A stretch of DNA of 64,000 nucleotides from RUG100 sp050953425 (GCA_050953425.1 JBMNMQ010000003.1:124001-188000), one strand, 5' to 3'; positions 9,543 through 19,005 are shown, numbered from the stretch's first letter. Notes: generated by a model not told the origin, from the sequence alone. Translations and numbers: made by a program.

Positions 9543-10403
9543 CTACAGGTTGCTGAACAGGCGATTGTTCTTTCTGCGGATGTAGTCGCCGATGTCGGTG
9601 ATGCAGACGATCGTGACCACCAGGAACAGTCCCGGCAGCAGAATGATCCACCAGCTTCCCGTCAGCAGTACCTCCTGGGACATCGACAGCAGGCTGCCCC
9701 AGGAAACGACCGTGAGGGGCAGGCCGAGGCCGAGGAAGCTGAGTGTGGCTTCGGAGGCGATGGCCGCTCCGACATTGGAGACCACCATGTACATAATCGA
9801 TGAGATGAAATTCGGCAGCAGATGCCGGCGCAGTACGTAGAAAAATCCGCCGCCCATGATTCTCGCCGCCAGCACATAATCGGCATTGCGAATCTGCCGG
9901 ACTTCGCTGCGCACGATTTTGGCGATGTTCATCCAGGATGTGACGCCGATCACCACGGAAATCGAGAGGACGGTCGGGCTGCCCCAGACGGCCTGCAGGA
10001 AGATGATCAGCAGAATCGACGGGATCGACAGCAGGATTTCAATAAAGCGCATCATGCATTCATCGACCGGACGCGGCGCCAGTCCGCTGACACAGCCGTA
10101 GACGACGGCGATGCAGGCGGAGATGGCGGCAGCCAGACAGCCGATCAGAAGGGAGTATCTTCCGCCGTAGAGGATCATCGAAAACAGATCGCGGCCGAGC
10201 GTATCCGTTCCGAATATATGCGTGCTGTCAGGTGCGGCATCGATGGCGGAAGCATCCATGTTCGAAGCGTCGCAGGGCGCGATGAAATTCGCCAGCACGC
10301 AGACCGCAATGATGGCGAAGAGAATGCAGACGGAAGTGAGCGGCATTTTCTGGCCAAGCCGCGGCGATCTGTCTCTGCTGCTTCCCGGTCGCAGTTCAGG
10401 CAT
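9543..10403 (-). CDS. ABC transporter permease (DppC/NikC-like)
   Basis: A 286-residue inner-membrane permease. It has an N-terminal transmembrane segment, the family stretch FGTDTLGRDLFSMILYGGR, and the EAA loop near EATLSFLGLGLP that contacts the ATPase. The start overlaps the end of the upstream permease gene by 8 bp, which indicates translational coupling. Together with the DppB-like partner it forms the membrane channel of the importer. Confidence 0.9.
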   Translation of the reverse strand: MPELRPGSSRDRSPRLGQKMPLTSVCILFAIIAVCVLANFIAPCDASNMDASAIDAAPDSTHIFGTDTLGRDLFSMILYGGRYSLLIGCLAAAISACIAVVYGCVSGLAPRPVDECMMRFIEILLSIPSILLIIFLQAVWGSPTVLSISVVIGVTSWMNIAKIVRSEVRQIRNADYVLAARIMGGGFFYVLRRHLLPNFISSIMYMVVSNVGAAIASEATLSFLGLGLPLTVVSWGSLLSMSQEVLLTGSWWIILLPGLFLVVTIVCITDIGDYIRRKNNRLFSNL

Positions 10404-11388
10404 CCGTCACCACCCCCTCGTCACGGCGCATGCGCGGGTCGATGCATTCGTTGATAATCTGCACGGCGAGATTGGCCGCCAGCACTACGACGCCTGTGAT
10501 CAGGCACAGCGCCATCAGCATATTGTAGTCTTGGTATTTCGCGCTTTCCAAACTGAGGGATCCGAGTCCCGGGTAGGAAAAGACCATTTCCACGACGTAG
10601 GTGCCGCCGAGGATATGCTGTACCTGCACCGCCAGCAGCGTCAGCAGCGACGGCATGACGTTTTTCAGGCAGTGCCGGCGCATGATCTGCTTTGGCGTCA
10701 TTCCCTCGGCTTTGCAGAGCAGCACATAGTCCCGGCGCGCCTCCTCGGTCAGCTTGTTGCGCACCAGATAGGTAAAATACCAGAGGTGGGAGAGCACCAT
10801 CGTCAGCACCGGAAGGACAAGGTGCCGGAGCCGGTCCGGGAGATCACTTCCGCCGCCGTAGGAATAGGCGCCGCCGGTTGGCAGCAGCTGCAGTTTTACG
10901 GCCAGCAGCAGGAGGAGAAGGAGGGCGATGAAAAACACCGGAATGCTGCCGCTGATCACGCCCGCCCGGCAGATCACCCTGTCCGCCGGGCTGTCCTCGC
11001 GCCGGGCGCAGTACTGCCCGAGCAAAACGGAGCACAGAAAGATCAGCACCAGCGACAGTCCGCCGAGCCAGAGGGTGTTGGGCCAGAATTTCCCGATCAC
11101 CTCTTTGACGGGGCGCTTGTATTTATAGGAAAGACCCCAGTCGCCGCGGAGCGCATGATCCGCCCAGCGGAAATACTGCGTCGGCAGGGAGTCGTCGAGC
11201 CCCAGTCTCTCCCGTGCAGCGGCCTTTTCTTCGGTGCTCATGCGTTCTACGCCGTCTCCGTAATAGGATTTGAGAGGATCCCCGGGGCACGCCCTGGAGA
11301 CGGCAAAAACGACAATTGACAGGACGATCAGCATGGCGATCATCTGGATCATCCTGCCGACAATAACTCTTGCTTGGTCTTTGGTCAT
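10396..11388 (-). CDS. ABC transporter permease (DppB/NikB-like)
   Basis: A 330-residue permease and the first gene of the operon. It has the DppB-type N-terminus with a first membrane segment, then GDPLKSYYGDGV in the external loop and the EAA loop near YVVEMVFSYPGLGSLS. Several membrane segments follow the family pattern. The ATG at 11388 has no strong ribosome binding site; an ATG 12 codons later is possible. No clear promoter was found upstream. Confidence 0.88.
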   Translation of the reverse strand: MTKDQARVIVGRMIQMIAMLIVLSIVVFAVSRACPGDPLKSYYGDGVERMSTEEKAAARERLGLDDSLPTQYFRWADHALRGDWGLSYKYKRPVKEVIGKFWPNTLWLGGLSLVLIFLCSVLLGQYCARREDSPADRVICRAGVISGSIPVFFIALLLLLLLAVKLQLLPTGGAYSYGGGSDLPDRLRHLVLPVLTMVLSHLWYFTYLVRNKLTEEARRDYVLLCKAEGMTPKQIMRRHCLKNVMPSLLTLLAVQVQHILGGTYVVEMVFSYPGLGSLSLESAKYQDYNMLMALCLITGVVVLAANLAVQIINECIDPRMRRDEGVVTDA

Positions 11389-11770
11389 GCTGTGATAAAC
11401 GCTTCAGTACTACATCTCCCAGAGCATTGTAATATATCGGCCGAAAAAATATAAGCCCCTCGGGGGGATAGCGGCAGAAAGTCCGAGCGGCGCGGAGAGG
11501 CGGGAGGACAGCGGCGAAAATACGGAGCCGGAGAACAGGAAAACTGCACTGCGGACATGAAATCGAAAAGCAGCGGCCGGCGGCCGACGGCGGACAGCGG
11601 CGGAGCCGCAGGCGGTGCGCGGCATAGAAAACGGCGGGACCGGCTTTCGCAGTCCCGCCGCCGTCATTTGCAGTGTCGGAGTCAGCCCGTGATGCCGCAG
11701 GCAGCTGCAGGGCAGAAACGGCAGGGCCGTGTGCCCTGATGCCGTGCTGCCTGTGGCTGCAGCCGTCGCC
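11389..11770. other. Intergenic region between the ABC operon and the NSS transporter operon
   Basis: No gene is supported in these 382 bases. The region contains a minus-strand terminator for the transporter operon (11626-11660), and must hold the promoter of the ABC importer, which I could not identify. Confidence 0.5.
11626..11660 (-). terminator. Intrinsic terminator of the NSS transporter operon
   Basis: On the minus strand a 9-bp stem CGGCGGGAC/GTCCCGCCG is followed by TTTTCT. Confidence 0.7.
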
Positions 11771-11917
11771 CTAGGCCGTATGGCCGTCTTTGTCGTGCTC
11801 TTTCTTATCCTTGCGGCCGGCTGCACCGTGGCGGATGGCATTGATCGAGCTGGCGATGAATCCTCCCCAGAGGAGTCCGCAGCCGATGACCATCATGATA
11901 ATGGCGTCAATGGACAT
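11771..11917 (-). CDS. Small accessory subunit of NSS amino-acid transporter (MetS-like)
   Basis: A 48-residue protein starting MSIDAIIMMVIGCGLLWGG: one membrane segment, then a short charged tail rich in Lys, Asp and His. Size, layout and position match the MetS-like small subunits of methionine/alanine NSS importers. Its ATG overlaps the transporter stop codon (TAATG at 11915-11919), with AAGGAGG just before, so the two proteins are made in coupled fashion. It is too short for many gene finders. In the known MetPS system the small subunit is needed for transport. Confidence 0.85.
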   Translation of the reverse strand: MSIDAIIMMVIGCGLLWGGFIASSINAIRHGAAGRKDKKEHDKDGHTA

Positions 11918-13449
11918 TAGAGGGCCTCCTTTCCGTCGGCGATGTCGTCTTCGTCGTCGGTCTCGGCGGGTACCGGATCGCGGTAGCCCGGGTATCCCTT
12001 CGCGCGTGTGAAGAAGATCGCGAAGAACAGGACGATGAGGATCGAACCCCAGCCGAAGCATACGGTGTCAATGGTCTGATATTCGCCGTAGCCGTGGCGG
12101 ATGAAGTCAGCGGTGTTGAGCACGGTCATGACGCCGAGCAGGAACACGGTGATGTACTTCAGACTGAACGTCCACCACTTGCCGACGGAGAAGTAGGAAT
12201 ACTCGTTGGCCAGAGTACGGATCTTTTCGGGCTTGTAGAACCAGCAGAGCAGGACCACTTCGATAAAGCCGCAGCCGGCCACGCCGACGTTGTTGGTGAA
12301 GGCGTCGACGATATCGAGGATGTTGAGCCCGGCGCCGGTGATGAAGAAAATGCTCAGCAGCAGTGCCGGCACCAGCACCATCGTGGTGGCGCGGGCGTGC
12401 GAAGTAATTTTGAATTTGCCCATGAAAGCAGTGATCAGCACCTGTGCGATGGAGATCAGCGAGGTGATGCCGGCGACGAACAGCGCGCCGAAGAACGCGA
12501 TACCTGCCAGTCCCCTCAGAGCCGGCAGTGAACTGATCGCGGCCGGGAAGGTCATGAACGCCAGACCGACGCCCTGGCCGGCGACGCTGTCGACGGAGAC
12601 GTGCTGGCTGGTTGCCAGGAAACCGATGATGCTGAAGACACCGATGCCGGCGAAGAGCTCAAATCCGTGGTTGGCGCAGGCCGTGATGAAAGCCGAATTG
12701 ACCACGTCCGTCTTGCGCGGCAGGTAGCTCGAGTAGCTGATCATGATGCCGAAGGCGATCGACAGACTGTAAAAGATCTGCCCGTACGCGGCGACCCAGA
12801 CGTGCGGGTCGTGGAGACTGCTCCAGTGCGGCTTGAACATGTACTGCAGACCGCTGGCCGCGCCCGGCAGAGTGATGCCGCGGATGACCAGAATCAGCGT
12901 CAGCACGAAGAGGATCGGCAGGCCGATGGAGCAGGCTCGTTCGATGCCTTTGCTGACACCCAGATAGAGGATGACGGCGGCCAGTGCCCAGACGATGATA
13001 AAGGGCAGGATCAGATTGGCTTGAATGCCGCCGAGATGATGCGGACTGTCGCTGATGCCGAGAAAATTCGTGAAGAATTCGGTCGGATCGCTGCCCCAGG
13101 TCTGCTTGATGGAAAAGAACACATAGCAGAGCGTCCAGACGACGATCGCGAAATAATAGATCAGAATCATGAAGGAGACACCGACCTGCGCCCATCCCAG
13201 CCATTCAAACTTGTGGTTGATGCGCGCCAGCGCGGCGGGGGCGCCGCCGCGGTAGGTCTTGCCGATGGTGTACTCCATGATCAGGATCGGGATGCCGGCG
13301 GTGATGATGGCGATCAGGTAGGGCAGCAGAAATGCGCCGCCGCCGTTGGAAGCCGCCACATAAGGGAACCGCCAGAGGTTGCCGAGACCCACGGCCGAGC
13401 CGATGGCGGCCAGCAGGAATCCCAGCTTTGAGTTCCATTTGTCTTCCAT
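11917..13449 (-). CDS. Sodium-dependent amino-acid transporter, NSS (SNF) family
   Basis: A 510-residue LeuT-fold transporter. It opens with the family signature GFLLAAIGSAVGLGNLWRFPY, which is the first membrane segment with the unwound sodium and substrate site, and has about 12 membrane segments in all. NSS proteins import amino acids with sodium. The MetS-like partner immediately downstream suggests methionine or small neutral amino acids as substrate (inference). AGAGGAAG lies before the ATG, and an extended -10 promoter lies upstream. Confidence 0.9.
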   Translation of the reverse strand: MEDKWNSKLGFLLAAIGSAVGLGNLWRFPYVAASNGGGAFLLPYLIAIITAGIPILIMEYTIGKTYRGGAPAALARINHKFEWLGWAQVGVSFMILIYYFAIVVWTLCYVFFSIKQTWGSDPTEFFTNFLGISDSPHHLGGIQANLILPFIIVWALAAVILYLGVSKGIERACSIGLPILFVLTLILVIRGITLPGAASGLQYMFKPHWSSLHDPHVWVAAYGQIFYSLSIAFGIMISYSSYLPRKTDVVNSAFITACANHGFELFAGIGVFSIIGFLATSQHVSVDSVAGQGVGLAFMTFPAAISSLPALRGLAGIAFFGALFVAGITSLISIAQVLITAFMGKFKITSHARATTMVLVPALLLSIFFITGAGLNILDIVDAFTNNVGVAGCGFIEVVLLCWFYKPEKIRTLANEYSYFSVGKWWTFSLKYITVFLLGVMTVLNTADFIRHGYGEYQTIDTVCFGWGSILIVLFFAIFFTRAKGYPGYRDPVPAETDDEDDIADGKEAL

Positions 13450-13562
13450 AATTAAATTCTTCCTCTCATTGTTAATGTGAAAAATGCCCGGTGTCTGCTT
13501 CTGCAGAACATAAACGAAGCTCCGGATCCGGAAGAAACGGCCGGAGCCACAGCAATATTGAT

Positions 13563-13571
13563 ATTATAGCA
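13563..13571 (-). promoter_or_regulatory. Extended -10 promoter of the NSS transporter operon
   Basis: On the minus strand TGCTATAAT is a perfect extended -10 element, about 115 bases before the start codon; no consensus -35 is seen. The surroundings are unusually AT-rich for this genome. Confidence 0.6.
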
Positions 13572-13725
13572 ATTTTCACTTTGTAAGGGAAGTGTAAAAC
13601 GAAAATTTTCAGCCGCACCGGGATGCAGAGACACCGATCCGATCGCTTTTCGCCGGTGAGGAGGAAAAGCGGGCAGTGTTCGCGAAATTGAGAGAAGCGT
13701 GCATGCAGCTCTGCCGCGGTGTCTG

Positions 13726-14382
13726 CTACAGCACCTTCTGCCCGTTGGCTTTCAGCTTGAAACAGATGCCGAGTACTTCGGCGGCGCGGCGGCACATGAT
13801 CATGCGGCCGAGAAAGATCTCAAAATAATCGATCATCGTGCAGATATCTTCGTCGATCTGCAGATTCAGGGAGATGCTCTTTTTCTCCTTGCTGCAGTTG
13901 AGCTTGTGCCCGACGACGGCGTAGTTGACACGGTCGTGCATGTCGAACTGCCGCGGATCCTTGGTGCGGACGCGATTGCGGCGCACGTCGGTCTTGTCGG
14001 CGAGGATCAGTGCTGCCGAGATCGGATCGTAGGCGGTACCGGTTGATTCGTCGTGGTTGGCGATGGCGGCGATGATGCGGACGCGGTCGTCCAGCTTCAG
14101 ATCCGTGCGGGTGAGGATGTCGCGCGCCAGCATGGCGCCGTGTTCGGCGTGGTGCGTGCGGTTGATGGCATTGCCGATATCGTGCAGATAACCGGCAATG
14201 CCGGCCAGCTCGACATCATGATGCGAGTAGTCGAGCGTCTTGAGAATATAGCGGGCGTGTTCGGCCACTACTTTGGCGTGCGCGCTGGAATGGTCGGTAA
14301 AGCCGAGCGCGCCGAGAATGGCGTTGCCGCAGTCATAGTAAGCGATCACTTCCGGATCGTCGGCCAGTTTTTTGTAATTCAT
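13726..14382 (-). CDS. HD-domain phosphohydrolase
   Basis: A 218-residue protein with the HD superfamily pattern: His in AEHARYI, the HD pair in YLHDIGN, and later H residues in HHAEHG and NHDES. These residues bind a divalent metal pair in nucleotide or phosphate-ester hydrolases. The C-terminal part lacks a second recognised domain. The start at 14382 is chosen where the conserved region begins; an upstream in-frame ATG at 14412 is the alternative, as a purine-rich AAAGGGGG lies between them. It stands alone between the NSS operon and a surface-protein gene. Substrate unknown. Confidence 0.8.
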   Translation of the reverse strand: MNYKKLADDPEVIAYYDCGNAILGALGFTDHSSAHAKVVAEHARYILKTLDYSHHDVELAGIAGYLHDIGNAINRTHHAEHGAMLARDILTRTDLKLDDRVRIIAAIANHDESTGTAYDPISAALILADKTDVRRNRVRTKDPRQFDMHDRVNYAVVGHKLNCSKEKKSISLNLQIDEDICTMIDYFEIFLGRMIMCRRAAEVLGICFKLKANGQKVL

Positions 14383-14630
14383 GCCTGTTTGAAATTTCCC
14401 CCTTTCGTTCATAGCCCCCGGGCTGTGCCGTGGTTCGGACGACAGTCGTCCGTCACTGCAGCAGCCGCAGCAGGTGTGATGTAGTACCATTATAACGCAG
14501 CCGGGAGAAATTAAAGGATATTTTATAAAGATTTTACCGATCGCAGGGTCCGCGCATTTTCCGGGTGCGGCCCGGTTTCGGCCGCAGGGCCCGCACGTTC
14601 TTTCGGGTGCAGACAGGTTTCGGCCCCGGT

Positions 14631-15809
14631 TCAGCGGGCGGAACGGCGCCGGCGGCAGAGCAGCATGACCACGACCGCAGCGCTTGCTGCTGCGGCTTCC
14701 GGGAGAATCGACAGAGCCGGATCATCGGTTTCCGGTGCAGAGTCGGCTCGGTTTACGTGCCGCGTCGCGTCGGAAGATGACACGGTATCCGCGGTGTCGG
14801 CGGAAGCGGTATATGCGGCGTCTGTGCGGGTGCCATAAGTGCCTGCTGTGCCGCGGCCGCGGCTGCGGCGCTTCGAGCCGCCGTTTCCTGTGTCTTCGTC
14901 GGAGCGATGCGCCGAATAATGCGGCGGCGGCCAGTGGGTGGCGGTGATGTTATACCCGTCAACCGTTACAGTGTACTTTTCGATGGGGTCAGTTGCAACA
15001 CTGTATTGAATTTCCTGTCCCTGCTGATAGCGGGGCATGTTGAAGAATGTAAAGCTGTATTCATCGACGGCGATCGCGATGTGCGCGGGGCCCGGCTCGG
15101 GAGGTGCATCCGGCCGCACGATAATCCCCTGCTGAGCGACTTCCGTCTTTTCCCCCTCGCCGACCTGGGCGTAGAGATGCACGGTGATCTGATTCGGCCG
15201 CAGATGCTCCTGGTCGTTGTCGTCGATCACCTGCAGGCTGCCGTTGATGTTGATTGTTTCCGTCGCATCGTTCAAGCCGGTGCCGCTGCCTTGCTGCGTC
15301 GATGAGCCGTTATCGCCGCTGCTGTCCGCATCGGCGGTGCGTCCGCTGTCTGCGCCGCGGCCGGCAGTCGATATGTCGGTATCGGCGCGGGAATCCGCGG
15401 CGCCGGCACTGCTGTTCGAGCCGCTCGCAGGGCCGTTCGATTCGCCGTCGGCGCTGCCGGAGACTGCCGTACCGCTGCCTTCACCCGTTCCGTCGCCGCG
15501 ATGTTCGCCGCTTTGTCCGCCTTCCTGTGCGGTGTTCTGCGATGCGCCTCCGGAGAGCTGTCCGTTCCCGGATTCGCCGCGGCTTTCGGCGTCGTCCTGC
15601 CGGCCGGCAGCCATTTCGCCCGCCGCCGTGCTGCGGCAGCCGCGGCTGCCGCCTGCGGCCGCCGGGGAACGGGAAGAATCAGAGCCGGATCCGGTCGCGG
15701 CAGCTGCCGTTCGCGGTGTCAGCACAAAAAAAGACAATACGATAAGTACTGCCGATAAAAAGATGCAAAATAAACGTTTATTTCTGGTAATGTCCATGTA
15801 AATACTCAT
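14631..15809 (-). CDS. Secreted low-complexity surface protein with C-terminal anchor
   Basis: A 392-residue protein. It has a signal peptide (basic start, hydrophobic core, ending near RTAAAA), then about 150 residues of Ser/Gly/Ala/Asp-rich low complexity. A single compact region from about TETININGSLQV to YTVTVDGYNIT resembles a Cna_B-like beta-sandwich. A second low-complexity stretch leads to APETDDPALS, a hydrophobic segment and CRRRRSAR. This matches a wall-anchored stalk protein with a degenerate sorting signal, similar in style to the adhesin at 1-2911. The ATG at 15809 is preferred over a GTG at 15836 because AGGAAGAGG precedes it. No specific function can be named. Confidence 0.7.
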   Translation of the reverse strand: MSIYMDITRNKRLFCIFLSAVLIVLSFFVLTPRTAAAATGSGSDSSRSPAAAGGSRGCRSTAAGEMAAGRQDDAESRGESGNGQLSGGASQNTAQEGGQSGEHRGDGTGEGSGTAVSGSADGESNGPASGSNSSAGAADSRADTDISTAGRGADSGRTADADSSGDNGSSTQQGSGTGLNDATETININGSLQVIDDNDQEHLRPNQITVHLYAQVGEGEKTEVAQQGIIVRPDAPPEPGPAHIAIAVDEYSFTFFNMPRYQQGQEIQYSVATDPIEKYTVTVDGYNITATHWPPPHYSAHRSDEDTGNGGSKRRSRGRGTAGTYGTRTDAAYTASADTADTVSSSDATRHVNRADSAPETDDPALSILPEAAAASAAVVVMLLCRRRRSAR

Positions 15810-15897
15810 GGAACCGACCTCTTCCTTTTCTCTCACATCTGTATATCATATCGCGTCGGCCGTACGCGGCCGAACGGCTTCTCTCAATCCAGCTATT

Positions 15898-15926
15898 ACA
15901 TTACCATAACAGAAAGCAGATTTCAA
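15898..15926 (-). promoter_or_regulatory. Promoter of the low-complexity surface protein gene
   Basis: Minus strand: TTGAAA (15921-15926), 17-base spacer, TAATGT (15898-15903), about 90 bases before the start codon. Confidence 0.6.
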
Positions 15927-16143
15927 GATTTCTCACCTGAATGTCGGCGGATCTGCTTGTGTGTACAGGAGCATATGTGCATATATTTATACAGACCTGT
16001 GCCTGTGCGGATCGTTCTGCGCTTTCGTGCATGCGGAGAACCGCATAAATATCAGTACATCTGCAGCCCGCATGCAGCACTATGCCGGCGGATCTCTGCC
16101 TCTGCACGGGTGCGGCCGGATGTCACGGCCGGCGGCGCCTGCC

Positions 16144-16283
16144 TGATGGCTGCGGGTCGGATACGTCCTGCCGGGCATACTCAATGAACGTTGCCGATTC
16201 GGGCTGACGGCTGCGGGTCGAACCGGTCTATCGGCGTCCCGTCGGAGGCAGGTGTGGATCCAGTCTGATGGATACGGGTCGGA
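16144..16283. repeat. Three short direct repeats at 61-bp spacing
   Basis: The segment TGATGGCTGCGGGTCGGA at 16144 recurs with few changes at 16205 and 16266, exactly 61 bp apart each time. The bases between the copies are unrelated. No gene is present between 15927 and 16395. Confidence 0.6.
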
Positions 16284-16330
16284 CGCTGCTGGAGAACCGG
16301 CGGGCGGTTCCCAATTTCTACAAAACGGTG

Positions 16331-16336
16331 TATAAT
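16331..16336 (+). promoter_or_regulatory. -10 element of the ferritin promoter
   Basis: A perfect TATAAT, with a weak TTCCCA 17 bases upstream (16308-16313). Confidence 0.6.
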
Positions 16337-16368
16337 GTATACATAGAGACGGAACACGAGTCGTGTTC
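16335..16368 (+). promoter_or_regulatory. Candidate operators at the ferritin promoter
   Basis: A perfect palindrome ATGTATACAT (16335-16344) overlaps the end of the -10 box. An inverted repeat GAACACGA/TCGTGTTC with one central base (16352-16368) lies in the start of the transcript. Both are placed where a repressor would block transcription. No regulator gene is adjacent. Confidence 0.45.
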
Positions 16369-16395
16369 GATTCCGCATCAACGAAGGAGGTCAGG

Positions 16396-16908
16396 ATGCT
16401 GAGCAATATGATGAAAGAATTGATCAATACACAGATCAACCAGGAATTTTATTCCGCCTATCTTTATCTCGCTTTTTCCAACTATTACTACGGCCGCGGG
16501 CTGGATGGCTTTGCGCACTGGTTTGACGTCCAGGCCCACGAGGAGATCGACCATGCCGCGCTGTTCCGGGCCTATCTCTGCAGCCAGGATGCGGCGGTCG
16601 AATTCGATGCCATCGGCAGGCCGAACGTCGACCTGAAGGATCCGATCGATCCGCTGCGTGCGGCACTGTCACACGAACAGGGCATCACTTCGATGATCGA
16701 TGACATCTACAGTGCCGCCGACGGCGAACACGATTACAGGACGATGGAATTTCTGCGCTGGTTTATCCGCGAGCAGAACGAAGAGGAACAGAACGCTGCC
16801 GATCTGGTGCGCAAGTTCAACCTCTACGGCAGCGATCCCAGGGGGCTTTATATGCTCAACGAGGAACTGCGGGCACGCACCTACAGCGCTCCCTCACTGG
16901 AACTCTGA
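16396..16908 (+). CDS. ftnA: Ferritin (non-haem iron storage protein)
   Basis: A 170-residue four-helix-bundle ferritin. Ferroxidase ligands are visible: Glu in NQEFYSAYLYL, the E..H pair in HEEIDHA, Glu in SHEQG and the REQNEEEQ helix. It oxidises ferrous iron and stores it as a mineral in a 24-mer cage, protecting an anaerobe from iron-driven oxidative damage. The ATG at 16396 follows GAAGGAGG. The gene is monocistronic, with its own promoter and a strong terminator. Confidence 0.93.
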   Translation: MLSNMMKELINTQINQEFYSAYLYLAFSNYYYGRGLDGFAHWFDVQAHEEIDHAALFRAYLCSQDAAVEFDAIGRPNVDLKDPIDPLRAALSHEQGITSMIDDIYSAADGEHDYRTMEFLRWFIREQNEEEQNAADLVRKFNLYGSDPRGLYMLNEELRARTYSAPSLEL

Positions 16909-16950
16909 GCGTCAAAGCTTTGAACCCGAACCAGGATACTGCCAAACCGG

Positions 16951-16976
16951 GCGGGCCCTCTGCGGCCCGCTTTTTT
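16951..16976 (+). terminator. Intrinsic terminator of the ferritin gene
   Basis: GCGGGCC/GGCCCGC stem followed directly by TTTTTT. Confidence 0.88.
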
Positions 16977-17190
16977 ATCAGCAGGTTTTATTGCCGGAAC
17001 TTTACGCGCCATTAACAGCGGCGAGATAGAATGTTCCGCGCCTCTTTCGTTACCATAGGAACTGCGGGAGCACAGGGGGAGAAAGCGCTCGCACAAGCTA
17101 ATGTACTTGCAGAACCTGCCGCAGCGTACCGGGCGGCGCTGAAACGCGGCCCGCATGTGCGCAGGCGTGCAGAAGGAGGTAGAATTCAGA

Positions 17191-19005
17191 ATGAGTTTGG
17201 GCTTCATCAAAGAGAAGAAAAAATGGAAGACGGGGCTGGTATGTTCCCTGGCGCTGGTCTGCGGAGCGGTGTTCAGTGCGCCGTCTCTGACTGCGGCGGC
17301 GACGGAGCATTTCAACGATGCTTCCTCGGACAGCACAAACTGGACGAAATGGAAGGAGAGCTGGGATACCGTCAAGAGCAACTACGAGCATGTTTCGCTG
17401 ACACCGGGCAGGGATCAGACGGAACTGAATCTGGGATGGTATTCGCAGACGCAGGAGACCCCGAAAGTGCGGATCGGTACGAACAAGGATACACTGGAGA
17501 GCACGGGCAGGGAAATTTCAGGAAGTCAGGCGGCGATCACCGGCGTAGAGGCGCTCAGCGGCTACTACAGCAATAAGGTGACGGTGACCGGACTGAAAGA
17601 AAGCACCGAATACTATTATCAGGTCTTTCAAAATGGCAAGTGGCAGGATGCTGCGGCTTATACGACCGGCTCCTCTGATTCGTTCTCGTTCTTCTATGTC
17701 GGCGACCCGCAGATCGGCGCCAGCAAAAAGCAGACGGATTCGGAAAACACTGCGCTGCAGGAAAACGATGAAAACGATTACGCGGCCCGCAACGACGCCT
17801 ACAACTGGAACAAAGTGCTGAAGATGGCGACCAGGGCGCATCCGGAGGCCAGCTTTATGATCTCCGCCGGCGACCAGGTCAACACCGCGACCAACGAAGC
17901 GGAGTATGCCGGCTATCTGTATCCGGATGCTCTGAAATCCCTGCCGGTGGCGACGACGATCGGCAACCACGATGCGACGTCGGCGCAGTACAGCTGTCAT
18001 TTCAACAATCCGAACACCTACGATACGACGGACTCCAGCCAGGAAGCGTATACCAAAGGTGCAACGGCGGCCGGCACTGACTATTACTACACATACGGCA
18101 ACACGCTGTTCATCGTTCTCGACACCAACAACTACAACTGCGAGACACATAAGAATGTCATCAAGCAGGCGACCGAAAAGTACCCGAAGGCCAAATGGCG
18201 CGTCGTCACGTTCCACCAGGACATCTACGGCTCCGGCGACGATCACTCCGATTCCGACGGCATGATCCTGCGCACGCAGCTGACGCCGCTGTTCCAGGAG
18301 TACAAGATCGACGTCGTCCTGCAGGGCCACGATCATACCTATTCGCGGACCTATCAGCTTCAGAGCGACGGCAAGCAGCATAAGGCGTACAGCAGGGAAA
18401 CGATGCCGAAGGATGCCAGAAACGATGCGGAATATCAGAATGAAAACAAATGCTATGCGGTGAAGAGCTCGCAGGCCAGCGGCACGGTGACAAACCCGGA
18501 CGGCACGGTCTACCTCGAGGCCAACTCCGGCACCGGTTCGAAATTCTACAACCTGATCGCGAGCCAGCAGGATTACATCTCCGAGCGCAGTCAGACCTGG
18601 ACGCCGAGCTACTCGGTTATCAGCGTCACGGGGGACACTTTCAGCGTTACCACCTACGACGGAACGGACAATTCCAAACTGGACAAGACTTCCACCTATA
18701 CCATTCGCAAAACGACGGCTTCCAGGCCCGCGAAGGTGAAGAGCCTTGCACTCAAAGCCGGCAGACACAGCGTCAGGGCGTCCTGGAAGAAGGTCGCCGG
18801 TGCTTCGTCGTATAAAGTGCAGTTCTCCAGGAGCAGAAGCTTCAAGAAAGGCGTGAAAACCTATACGGTCAAATCGACGAGCAAGACACTGAAAAATGCC
18901 AAGCGCAGGACCAGATACTATGTGCGCGTCGCGGCCGTCAGCAAGGCGAGCGGCAGGACCGCGTACGGCTCTTACAGCACAGTGAAGAACTGCCGCACCA
19001 AATAA
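17191..19005 (+). CDS. Secreted metallophosphoesterase with fibronectin type III domains
   Basis: A 604-residue exported protein. After a signal peptide (LVCSLALVCGAVFSAPSLTAAA) comes a purple-acid-phosphatase-type N-terminal Fn3 domain ending near ESTEYYYQVF. The calcineurin-like metal site follows: GDPQIG, GDQVN, IGNHD, the FHQD histidine and GHDHTYSR. A C-terminal Fn3 domain (from about RPAKVKSLALKAG) contains many basic residues and may bind the cell wall. It probably cleaves phosphate esters outside the cell. The ATG at 17191 has AGAAGGAGG before it. It lacks a wall anchor, so it is released or held by charge. Exact substrate unknown. Confidence 0.87.
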   Translation: MSLGFIKEKKKWKTGLVCSLALVCGAVFSAPSLTAAATEHFNDASSDSTNWTKWKESWDTVKSNYEHVSLTPGRDQTELNLGWYSQTQETPKVRIGTNKDTLESTGREISGSQAAITGVEALSGYYSNKVTVTGLKESTEYYYQVFQNGKWQDAAAYTTGSSDSFSFFYVGDPQIGASKKQTDSENTALQENDENDYAARNDAYNWNKVLKMATRAHPEASFMISAGDQVNTATNEAEYAGYLYPDALKSLPVATTIGNHDATSAQYSCHFNNPNTYDTTDSSQEAYTKGATAAGTDYYYTYGNTLFIVLDTNNYNCETHKNVIKQATEKYPKAKWRVVTFHQDIYGSGDDHSDSDGMILRTQLTPLFQEYKIDVVLQGHDHTYSRTYQLQSDGKQHKAYSRETMPKDARNDAEYQNENKCYAVKSSQASGTVTNPDGTVYLEANSGTGSKFYNLIASQQDYISERSQTWTPSYSVISVTGDTFSVTTYDGTDNSKLDKTSTYTIRKTTASRPAKVKSLALKAGRHSVRASWKKVAGASSYKVQFSRSRSFKKGVKTYTVKSTSKTLKNAKRRTRYYVRVAAVSKASGRTAYGSYSTVKNCRTK

